DNA of 64,000 nucleotides from Accumulibacter sp. (GTDB lineage Bacteria; Pseudomonadota; Gammaproteobacteria; Burkholderiales; Rhodocyclaceae): NCBI GenBank assembly GCA_017302455.1, contig JAFLDO010000019.1, positions 1 to 64,000 of the forward strand, read 5' to 3'. Shown piece by piece: positions 32,951 to 38,917 of this stretch (position 1 is its first letter; each line of letters starts with the position of its first letter). The notes under the pieces were generated by a model. It saw only the letters and a program-made list of their open reading frames with translations, ran no database searches and was not told where the DNA came from. The position numbers and the translations under genes were made by a program.

Positions 32951-33372
32951 GTGCCTGTTGAGGCAGCCATCGCTACGCTGGCCGAGAAACTCGCTCCGCT
33001 CATCGAACTGTCGATCGACTTCCGCCGCAGCCTCGCCAAGAAGGGCGAGAAGTCCGAGTTGTTGTGCCGCCAGACGCTGATGCAGCTCGACCAGAATATG
33101 CAGCTCATTTCTCCCGGTTGCGAACTGGCTGAAGCGCAAAGCGATCTCGACACCTCGACCTCCTGGTCCCCGGTTTCAGCCGCCTGCGGCAGTTGTTGCG
33201 CAAGGCCGACGACACCGAAATGGCCCTCGGTAGCGACATCCTGAGCGCTGCCCTCGAGGGCTATGCGATCGCCAAGGCCTTCGGCAAAGGCGCCGGCGTG
33301 GACGCCCTCAAGGAAGCCATGGCGACCCGTTTCAGCGGCCGGCGCCGGGCGGTCAAGCCAGACGCCGAGTAG
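32951..33372 (+). pseudogene. Conserved hypothetical helical protein, frameshifted
   Basis: From the GTG at 32951 a frame reads 'VEAAIATLAEKLAPLIELSIDFRRSLAKKGEK' and 'LLCRQTLMQLDQNMQLIS' and goes out of sense near 33151. The next frame carries straight on with 'HLDLLVPGFSRLRQLLRKADDTEMALGSDILSAALEGYAIAKAFGKG' type sequence and stops at 33372. Restoring one C in GACACCTC (33149-33156) joins the two as 'SDLDHLDLLVPGF', giving a protein of about 140 residues, all helical. I do not recognise the family; no catalytic motif is visible. The upstream limit is uncertain because the frame stays open to 32807. Either a recent inactivation or a single-base sequence error. Confidence 0.45.
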
Positions 33373-34083
33373 ATCAGCGGCGAGGCTGAACCCTCGCGAG
33401 CCCGCTTCCGGGCGGCTAGCCAGGCACAAGCCACGTCCGGACTCGCCGGCATGCCGCCGACGCACCGGCGTCGTTGCGGTGAACCACGCCATCGTCGCCC
33501 GAAGACTCGTGTTCGAGGCTTTGCGCTACGGCATCGTGACTCCGAGCGACGGCAGCGTGGCCTTGAACCACGAAAGCGTCCCCTTGCGCGCCGATGTCGT
33601 CCTCCCGGACATCAGGTGCCGACTCTCGTAACGACGAAGTCGTCGATGCGGGCGACGACGGCGTCGTTCTTCGCTGCGGCACCGTCGGTCTGAGCGACGA
33701 TGTCGTTCTGCCGCGCGGCGCTCGCGCTGCTGTAGACGACGGCCGCGTAGCACTCTTCGCTGACGGTCGCCAAGGTGCGCTGCTTGCTTCCCGATGTCGG
33801 CTTTGTAGTACGATGAACCAATCGCTGGTGTCGGGCAGGAATGGACGGTGAAGAAGTTTGCCCCAGGCAGTCGTTGAGGCACCCCGGTTTAGGCTATCGA
33901 CCTGGCTTGCGAACTGCCGCCTTTGACGATTTTTCGTACTGCATAGAATCAGCTAAGATGCGGCGCAAAACCTGCCATGGTAAGGCTTCCAGTGTATCGA
34001 GCAGCGCCGAGTTCGGGATCCGGCGGCGGAGTTATGGCGCAAAACTGTCTCCCGATAACCTAGACACCCGAATTGCCCTCGCC
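33373..34083. other. Degenerate region upstream of the NYN gene
   Basis: About 700 bases with no intact gene. Between 33470 and 33780 several frames on both strands show short coding-like pieces: on the minus strand 33612-33821 (TTG start, 69 codons, strongly G/C-ending codons, with 'NDIVAQTDGAAAKNDAVVAR'), and 33526-33611 in another minus frame ('TLSWFKATLPSLG'), echoed at about 33475-33500 ('MAWFTATTPV'). This looks like a decayed gene or a short degenerate repeat. A possible cassette promoter for the NYN gene lies at 33923-33949. Confidence 0.3.
33923..33949 (+). promoter_or_regulatory. Candidate promoter of the NYN-LOTUS gene
   Basis: TTGACG (33923-33928) and TAGAAT (33944-33949) are good matches to -35 and -10, but the spacer is only 15 bases, shorter than ideal. 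The local sequence is A/T-rich compared with the flanks. Transcription would begin near 33956, about 128 bases before the ATG. Confidence 0.3.
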
Positions 34084-34893
34084 ATGTCTCCACCCAAGAA
34101 CGCCAGCACCGACGAGCCGACCAAGCGGCTTGCTGTACTCATCGACGCCGACAATGCCCAGCCTGCAGTAATCGAGGCATTGCTCGAAGAAATTGCCCGG
34201 TTTGGCGAGGCGACAGTAAGGAGAATCTACGGCGACTTCACGAGCCCTACGAGTTCCTCATGGAAGAAGTTTCTTAACAAGCACTCGATCAAGCCCATTC
34301 AGCAGTTCGCATATACGACCGGGAAGAATGCTACTGACAGTACGATGATCATCGACGCGATGGATTTGCTGTACACGCGGAGATTTGATGGCTTCTGCCT
34401 TGTGACCAGCGACAGCGATTTCACCGGCTTGGCAGTCCGGCTTCGCGAGGAGGGACTCCAAGTCTTCGGCTTCGGTGAGCAGAAGACCCCAGAGCCCTTC
34501 CGAAACGCCTGCCACAAGTTCATCTTCACGGAAGTCCTTCGCAAGCCTGAGCCAATGCCAGTGGTGGGTCCGGCACAGGCACTAACGACACCGGTTAGCG
34601 ATCAAACTCGGACATCTGAGGCTTCACTTGCTGCCTTGGCGCGCCCGCCGTTTCCGGAGAAGTTCTTGATTGAGGCGCTTGACAAATCAGTAGATGATTC
34701 AGGGTGGTCGCAACTAGGCACCTTTGGCAGCTACCTGCAGAAGATTCAACCGGACTTTGACTCGCGTATCCATGGCTTCAAGAAACTGTCCGATCTCGTA
34801 CGAGCACGGACGGACCTGTTCACCACGGAAGAACGGCCTGCGCTGGGCAGCAACTACAAGGTGCTGTACGTGCGTGCGCGCACGGGCGTCTAG
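34084..34893 (+). CDS. NYN-domain RNase with C-terminal LOTUS/OST-HTH domain
   Basis: A 269-residue protein. Residues about 15-160 are a NYN (PIN-like, DUF88) nuclease domain: 'LAVLIDADNAQ' (Asp21, Asp23), 'ATDSTMIIDAMDLLY' and 'FCLVTSDSDFTGLAVRLRE' supply the acidic metal-binding residues. Residues about 190-265 form a LOTUS/OST-HTH module ('EKFLIEALDKSVDDSGWSQLGTFGSYLQKIQPDF', 'GFKKLSDLVRA') thought to bind RNA. It is the LabA/limkain-like type. The frame is open further upstream, but the N-terminus fits the ATG at 34084. Base composition is more A/T-rich than the chromosome around it, and an attC-like site follows directly, so it is probably a gene cassette. Confidence 0.88.
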   Translation: MSPPKNASTDEPTKRLAVLIDADNAQPAVIEALLEEIARFGEATVRRIYGDFTSPTSSSWKKFLNKHSIKPIQQFAYTTGKNATDSTMIIDAMDLLYTRRFDGFCLVTSDSDFTGLAVRLREEGLQVFGFGEQKTPEPFRNACHKFIFTEVLRKPEPMPVVGPAQALTTPVSDQTRTSEASLAALARPPFPEKFLIEALDKSVDDSGWSQLGTFGSYLQKIQPDFDSRIHGFKKLSDLVRARTDLFTTEERPALGSNYKVLYVRARTGV

Positions 34894-34899
34894 CCGGTC

Positions 34900-34960
34900 G
34901 GTCAACCGGACCGCATCCTGCGGTATCCGTAGGCGCGGCCCGTTACCTCGGTCGTTGGGC
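34900..34960 (+). other. Candidate integron attC site 1
   Basis: A 61-base element starting seven bases after the NYN stop. R'-like GTTGGGC is at 34954-34960 and an R''-like GGTCAAC at 34900-34906 (AAC conserved, two mismatches to the complement of R'). The left part of R' reads TTACCTCGGTC, which fits the common attC pattern TTAnCTCnnnC before the GTT. The space between can fold. The R'' mismatch makes it weaker than site 2. Confidence 0.6.
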
Positions 34961-35017
34961 ACCACTTCCACGAGCCGGAATGAGCGACAATCTTGCTTTC
35001 TCCACCGGAGTTACCTT

Positions 35018-35224
35018 ATGGAACTGACCGCCGTACTCACTCCCGCCGAAGAAGGCGGCTACGTTGCCTTGAATCCAGAGACAGGCACCACTACCCAAGG
35101 TGAAACTGTCGAAGAAGCAATTTCCAATCTGCGAGAGGCTACGGCGCTCTATCTGTCGGAGTTCCCCATTCTCGCTCCAGGTCATCCGCTGATAACAACG
35201 TTCAGCGTTCCCGTGCATGCCTAA
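35018..35224 (+). CDS. hicB: HicB-like antitoxin, short form
   Basis: A 68-residue UPF0150/HicB-fold protein: 'VLTPAEEGGYVALNPETGTTTQGETVEEAISNLREATALYL' is the typical partial RNase H-like antitoxin core. It lacks the C-terminal DNA-binding domain of long HicB proteins, so autoregulation may need another factor. CCGGAG precedes the ATG by about eight bases. It overlaps hicA by eight bases. The pair is antitoxin-first, the reverse of E. coli hicAB but common for this short form. Confidence 0.88.
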   Translation: MELTAVLTPAEEGGYVALNPETGTTTQGETVEEAISNLREATALYLSEFPILAPGHPLITTFSVPVHA

Positions 35225-35432
35225 GCTACCGCACGTTTCGGGAGCCGCCGCGATACGAGCGCTGGAGCGTCTCGGTTTCGCGAAGGCTCGCCAATCCGGA
35301 AGCCACGTCATCATGCGCCGTGGCTCCAGAGGCTGTGTTGTCCCCGTGCATAGCGAAGTAAAGGCGGGCACCCTGGCGGGTGTCCTGCGTCAAGCGGACG
35401 TATCGGCTGAAGAATTCATTTCGGTCCTGTAA
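35217..35432 (+). CDS. hicA: HicA-like mRNA interferase toxin
   Basis: A 71-residue protein with the double-stranded-RNA-binding-like HicA/YcfA fold: 'KLPHVSGAAAIRALERLGF', then 'RQSGSHVIMRR' with the catalytic His30, and 'VVPVHSEVKAGTLAGVLRQADVSAEEF' at the end. All key features of an active mRNA-cleaving toxin are kept. It overlaps hicB by eight bases and ends seven bases before attC site 2, the usual tight packing of a cassette. Confidence 0.9.
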   Translation: MPKLPHVSGAAAIRALERLGFAKARQSGSHVIMRRGSRGCVVPVHSEVKAGTLAGVLRQADVSAEEFISVL

Positions 35433-35439
35433 CCGTGGT

Positions 35440-35511
35440 GCCCAACCCGGCGGTGCAGCGGACGATGTGCGGCAAAGCGTCGCGCCGCGTCGCTGACCTT
35501 GAGCGTTGGAC
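35440..35511 (+). other. Integron attC site 2
   Basis: A 72-base site. R'' is GCCCAAC (35440-35446) and R' is GTTGGAC (35505-35511), complementary apart from one base. Inside, the L'' arm GGTGCAGCG and the L' arm CGCTGACC pair except for one extra G in L'', the extrahelical base that marks the bottom strand of true attC sites. The centre is GC-rich and foldable. Confidence 0.75.
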
Positions 35512-35532
35512 CTCGGAGTAAGCTCACTTAGC

Positions 35533-35850
35533 ATGGCCAGCCAAGGTGATCGCTCAGCCGCGCAGCCGTCGCTCAAGGCCCGGCTGTTGCTGGGCCTGCT
35601 TTGCGGGGGCATCGGTCTATTCATCATCCTCAGCTACTTCGGCGTCATTCCCGATAGCTCGGTCGGCCGCTGCCGAGCAATTTTTTGCGACCCGTACCAC
35701 TGGCAGGTGCTCAGCTTCGGTATCGCTTTCCTTTCTACCGGGCTGGCTTTTGTCATCCCACCGACCTGGCCTCGTCTTGGCCGTCTGGCTTCACTCGGGG
35801 TAGTCGGTGGCCTTCTTGCCGGTCTTGTGGGTACATTCTTCTTTCGATGA
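35533..35850 (+). CDS. Small membrane protein of a probable cassette
   Basis: A 105-residue protein with three probable membrane helices (about 18-38, 58-75, 84-104), the first two separated by a loop with two cysteines ('GRCRAIFCDPYHWQ'). I start at ATG 35533; an earlier in-frame start at 35506 would begin inside the attC site. No family recognised. It begins about 20 bases after attC site 2, as expected for a cassette gene, and ends before a strong hairpin at 35904-35928. Confidence 0.65.
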   Translation: MASQGDRSAAQPSLKARLLLGLLCGGIGLFIILSYFGVIPDSSVGRCRAIFCDPYHWQVLSFGIAFLSTGLAFVIPPTWPRLGRLASLGVVGGLLAGLVGTFFFR

Positions 35851-35903
35851 GTCTGTCCAGGCTTGTCCAGGGTTACGCCTTGCCCATCGAGGTCCAATCG
35901 GTT

Positions 35904-35928
35904 GGCCGGAGGTTTCTCTCCTCCGGCC
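35904..35928. terminator. Strong hairpin, probable bidirectional terminator
   Basis: GGCCGGAGG (35904-35912) and CCTCCGGCC (35920-35928) pair perfectly around a seven-base loop TTTCTCT. It lies between two convergent genes (ending at 35850 and 35957). There is no T-run, so it may act with Rho or only as an mRNA 3' stabiliser. Confidence 0.5.
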
Positions 35929-35956
35929 CCCACACCACCCGGGGCTTCGCCGGCGC

Positions 35957-37165
35957 TCAGTAGTTCGGGAAGTACTGGGCCGGCGCCAGCGCGATCGGGA
36001 ACAGCGGTTTGCCGATGAGCGCGCGCGCTGTCGCTTCGGTCACCGAAATGCAGTCGCGGTACTGGCGCGTATCGCCGGCCCTGGACTGGAAATAGCGCGT
36101 GGCCATGACGATGCCGACGAGGCGCCCGTCCTTGTCGAGCAGGGGGCCGCCGGACGAGCCGGGCCGGCAGTTGTTGTTCGAGAAAAGGAAGGTTTCGCGC
36201 TTGAGTTCGACGCGGTCGAGAAAACGCCCTTCGGACCAGATGACATCGCTCGAACCGCCCGGATGGCCAAAGGTGTGCACGGTGTCCCCGGGGCGCAGGC
36301 TGGCCGAATCGCCCCAGGCGATGGTGTCGTTGCCGGCGCCGGGAGCGAAAAGCAGGCAGGCATCCTCGTCTTCGAGGCGCGCATACTTCTCCACTCGGTG
36401 GAGCGTTCGCGTGACGCTGTGGATGGCCACCAGATTGTTGGTGGCGCCGCCTGCGAGAACATGGCAGTTGGTGAGGATCCGGTCAGGCCCGATCAGCACG
36501 CCGGAGCCGGTGCGACTGCGCTGCTGGATGAAGAACACGGACCAGGCGAGGTAGCGTGCGTCGAAGCCGGGTTGCTTGGCGGCGCGGCTGGGGCGGGTGG
36601 CGGCTATGGCCGGCGCGAGGGAATCCGCCGCTGCCGCTGCCGTCGCCGATGTCACGGGAAGCGCAGCGGCGTTGGCGTCAGGGCTTGCCGGCAATTCGGG
36701 TAGTGGTGTGGCTGCGGGGGCTTCGGCCGCGGTGGGCGGCGCCTCCGCTCGGGCTTCGTCCGGCGGCGTTGCGGCCGCTGCGGGGACAGGCGCCGGCACT
36801 GGCGGCCGATCGGCTGCGGCGAAAGCAGGTGCCGGTGCAGGTCTGGCGCGCCAGAGAAGGACTGTCAGCGTCGCCACCAGGAGCAAGGCGACCCAGGCGC
36901 CCGGTCGCAGGGCGCGGCGAGCGGGCGCTTTGGCAGTGGCGCTGCCGAGCGGTTCGGCAGTGGCCGCGCGACGTGCCAGCGCGCGGTCATAGGCGGCGCG
37001 CCGCGCGGGATGGCGGAGCGTGTCATACGCGACGGCGAGCAGCGAGAGATCGTCTGGACTACCCTCGAGTGACTGCCGACGGGTCGTGTAGGCGGTGTCG
37101 ATTTCCTGGCTGTTGGCTTTCGCGGCAACGCCGAGAACATCATAGAGCGTGCTGGAGGAACTCAT
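35957..37165 (-). CDS. J-domain-like / trypsin-like serine protease fusion
   Basis: A 402-residue protein. Residues 5-65 match a DnaJ J-domain in fold pattern ('LYDVLGVAAKANSQEIDTAY' ... 'VAYDTLRHPARRAAYDRAL'), but the HPD tripeptide essential for DnaK activation is missing. A single membrane helix follows (about 88-105), then a 100-residue Ala/Pro-rich linker, then a trypsin-like domain (about 205-395) with His in 'LTNCHVLAGG', Asp in 'EDEDACLLF' and Ser in 'NCRPGSSGGPLLDKDG'. The protease is probably periplasmic and the J-like part cytoplasmic. It is divergent from the rhodanese gene. Confidence 0.82.
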   Translation of the reverse strand: MSSSSTLYDVLGVAAKANSQEIDTAYTTRRQSLEGSPDDLSLLAVAYDTLRHPARRAAYDRALARRAATAEPLGSATAKAPARRALRPGAWVALLLVATLTVLLWRARPAPAPAFAAADRPPVPAPVPAAAATPPDEARAEAPPTAAEAPAATPLPELPASPDANAAALPVTSATAAAAADSLAPAIAATRPSRAAKQPGFDARYLAWSVFFIQQRSRTGSGVLIGPDRILTNCHVLAGGATNNLVAIHSVTRTLHRVEKYARLEDEDACLLFAPGAGNDTIAWGDSASLRPGDTVHTFGHPGGSSDVIWSEGRFLDRVELKRETFLFSNNNCRPGSSGGPLLDKDGRLVGIVMATRYFQSRAGDTRQYRDCISVTEATARALIGKPLFPIALAPAQYFPNY

Positions 37166-37233
37166 GCTGTTGATCGCTGGAGGAAATCGGCATTGTAAAA
37201 TAGCCCTAGCAGTTTTTTTCGGGAGTCTCGATC

Positions 37234-37680
37234 ATGTTGCGCCACCGGTTTGTTTGTGCTTTCGCCTTGCTGGTCGCGCTGTCGGCGCGTGCCGATGTAG
37301 TCGACATCGACAATGCCGAGCTCGCCCGTCTTGCCGCCGCCGGGGTGCCGGTGATCGATATCCGCACCGAAGGCGAGTGGAAGGAGAGCGGGATCATTCC
37401 GGGAAGCCGGCTGCTCACCTTCGTCGACGAGCGTGGCCGCACCGATGCAGCCGCCTGGCTGGCGAAAGTGCAGGCGGTAGCAAAGCCCGAGCAACCGGTG
37501 ATCGTCATCTGCCGCAGCGGCAACCGGACCCGGGCAGCGAGCCAGTTGCTGGCGCAGCAGGCCGGCTACCAGAAGGTATACAACGTCAAGGACGGCATTC
37601 GCTCCTGGGCCGGCGACGGGCGGCCGCTGGTGGCGGCGCCGACCGCCCTGGTCACCTGTGCGGCCGGATCCCGCTGCTGA
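37234..37680 (+). CDS. Exported rhodanese-like sulfurtransferase
   Basis: A 148-residue protein with signal peptide (cleavage near ARADVV, about 20) and one rhodanese domain: 'AGVPVIDIRTEGEWKESGIIPGS' and the active loop 'VICRSGNRTRAAS' with the catalytic Cys near residue 92. The six-residue loop CRSGNR is that of sulfurtransferases. Two further Cys occur in the C-terminal tail (TCAAGSRC), which might take part in sulfur relay. Probably periplasmic; partner unknown. Confidence 0.88.
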   Translation: MLRHRFVCAFALLVALSARADVVDIDNAELARLAAAGVPVIDIRTEGEWKESGIIPGSRLLTFVDERGRTDAAAWLAKVQAVAKPEQPVIVICRSGNRTRAASQLLAQQAGYQKVYNVKDGIRSWAGDGRPLVAAPTALVTCAAGSRC

Positions 37681-37721
37681 GACGGCGCGCGGCGCCGGCC
37701 TGCCGCGGGCAGTGTGGCAAC

Positions 37722-38240
37722 TCAGGCGGCCGTTTCGCCGAGAAGCCGCTCATAGACCCGCAGGTCGCCCGGCGAGAAGCAGCAGAACACCACCTCCCGC
37801 AGGCGCCCGAGTTCGCGCACCGATGCCCGGACGGTGGACACGGCGACTTCGGCGGCCTGCTCGATGGGGTAGCCGTAGATGCCCGTGCTGATGCTCGGGA
37901 TGGCGAGCGTCACGAGATCGTTGGCCACGGCCAGTTCCAGCGAGCAGCGATAGCAGGAGGCCAGTCGTTGCGCCTCGCCGCTGCCACCGCCGTGCCAGAC
38001 CGGTCCGACGGTGTGGATGATGTATCTGGCGGGCAGGCGATGCGCGTGGGTAAGCCTGGCCTCGCCGGTCGGGCAGCCGCCGAGGAGGCGACATTCCGCC
38101 AGCAGGCCGGGGCCGGCGGCGCGATGAATCGCCCCGTCGACGCCGCCTCCGCCAAGCAGCGACGAGTTGGCGGCGTTGACGATGGCGTCGACGGCCAGGG
38201 TGGTGATATCGGCGCAAATGGCGCGAAGCATCGTGGACAT
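37722..38240 (-). CDS. Macro-domain protein (ADP-ribose/OAADPr deacylase type)
   Basis: A 172-residue stand-alone macro domain. '[27 protein letters not shown]' holds the Asn-Asn and Gly-rich loop that bind ADP-ribose, '[10 protein letters not shown]' the central strand, and '[12 protein letters not shown]' the phosphate loop. This is the YmdB/MacroD type, which removes O-acetyl-ADP-ribose or mono-ADP-ribose. The upstream ATG at 38315 gives a 25-residue extension that is out of character, so I start at 38240. It is followed on the other side by the rhodanese gene, convergent. Confidence 0.88.
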   Translation of the reverse strand: MSTMLRAICADITTLAVDAIVNAANSSLLGGGGVDGAIHRAAGPGLLAECRLLGGCPTGEARLTHAHRLPARYIIHTVGPVWHGGGSGEAQRLASCYRCSLELAVANDLVTLAIPSISTGIYGYPIEQAAEVAVSTVRASVRELGRLREVVFCCFSPGDLRVYERLLGETAA

Positions 38241-38520
38241 GGCATGGCCCGGCAAGGAGATGGTGTTGCCGCTGCTCGGGAAGTGCCGGTTGCCGGCGCC
38301 GCTCTGGCGCGACAAGCGACCCTCTCCGACGGCAGTTCGAAGAGCGGTTCGTTCGGCAATGGTAGGCCGCGCTCTGGGCTGCTACAAGGGCCATGCGAAT
38401 AGGGTGCGCCAGAGGCGCGCCGGCACTCCCCGGTTTTCTTTCGGCAGGCCCCGGAGTATGCTCTCGAACTATGCCCATACGGTTGGCGTGGCGGCGGTCC
38501 CTGGCGTGGAGAGGGTGCTC

Positions 38521-38904
38521 ATGAACCTGGAAAAGGTGGTCTTCGGTTTCTTCATCGTGCTCGCCGCAACGCTCAATTTCGGTTTCGTCATCGGCGAGAT
38601 CGACAATCCGATGCATCACCACATCTACGAGTTGTTTGCGGCGATCGTCGTCAACCTGATCGCCACCGTCCTGAAGTTCGGCGATCGTACGCAGATCGGC
38701 GCGGTGCACCTGTCGACCAGCCTGGTCGCCGACCTGCAACTGGTGGCCGCCGCCTGTGTGTGGGCCATCGCTTTCCACGTCACCGGCGAGGGAATGTCGC
38801 GCGAGATCACGACCAGCGTCGTCTCGCTGAGCGCCGGCGCGCTCCTGGCGAACATCGTTTCAGTGGTCCTGCTGATTGCGGAAACCGTGATGTTGCGGCG
38901 CTGA
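38521..38904 (+). CDS. DUF6394-type small membrane protein
   Basis: A 127-residue membrane protein with four probable helices (6-24, 38-55, 70-90, 98-122). A conserved 'PMHHHIYELFAAIVVNLIATVLK' segment and 'RTQIGAVHLSTSLVADLQL' are characteristic. It has GGAGAGGG upstream and is followed after 13 bases by the K+ channel gene, so the two are probably cotranscribed. The His cluster between helices 1 and 2 could bind metal. Function unknown; an accessory role for the channel is only suggested by context. Confidence 0.7.
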   Translation: MNLEKVVFGFFIVLAATLNFGFVIGEIDNPMHHHIYELFAAIVVNLIATVLKFGDRTQIGAVHLSTSLVADLQLVAAACVWAIAFHVTGEGMSREITTSVVSLSAGALLANIVSVVLLIAETVMLRR

Positions 38905-38917
38905 CGGGCGCAGCGGC

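Larger units (their letters stand above)
34900..35850 (+). mobile_element. Integron cassette cluster without integrase (CALIN-like)
   Basis: Two attC-like sites 545 bases apart in the same orientation delimit one complete cassette (34955-35505, hicBA). The NYN-LOTUS gene before site 1 and the small membrane protein after site 2 would be the neighbouring cassettes; the last has no clear attC of its own. All genes face the same way, the ORFs are short and nearly fill the cassettes, and base composition differs from the chromosome. No tyrosine recombinase (IntI) is in the window. Confidence 0.6.

Noticed and set aside
33860-33885. Third attC-like site (CAGTCGTTGAGG) before the NYN cassette
   Set aside because: Only the GTT core fits; I found no matching R'' box or L arms within 150 bases upstream.
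35880-35930. attC for the last cassette, using GTCCAAT and GTTGGCC
   Set aside because: The two boxes are only a few bases apart and there is no room for L arms; the strong hairpin here is better explained as a terminator.
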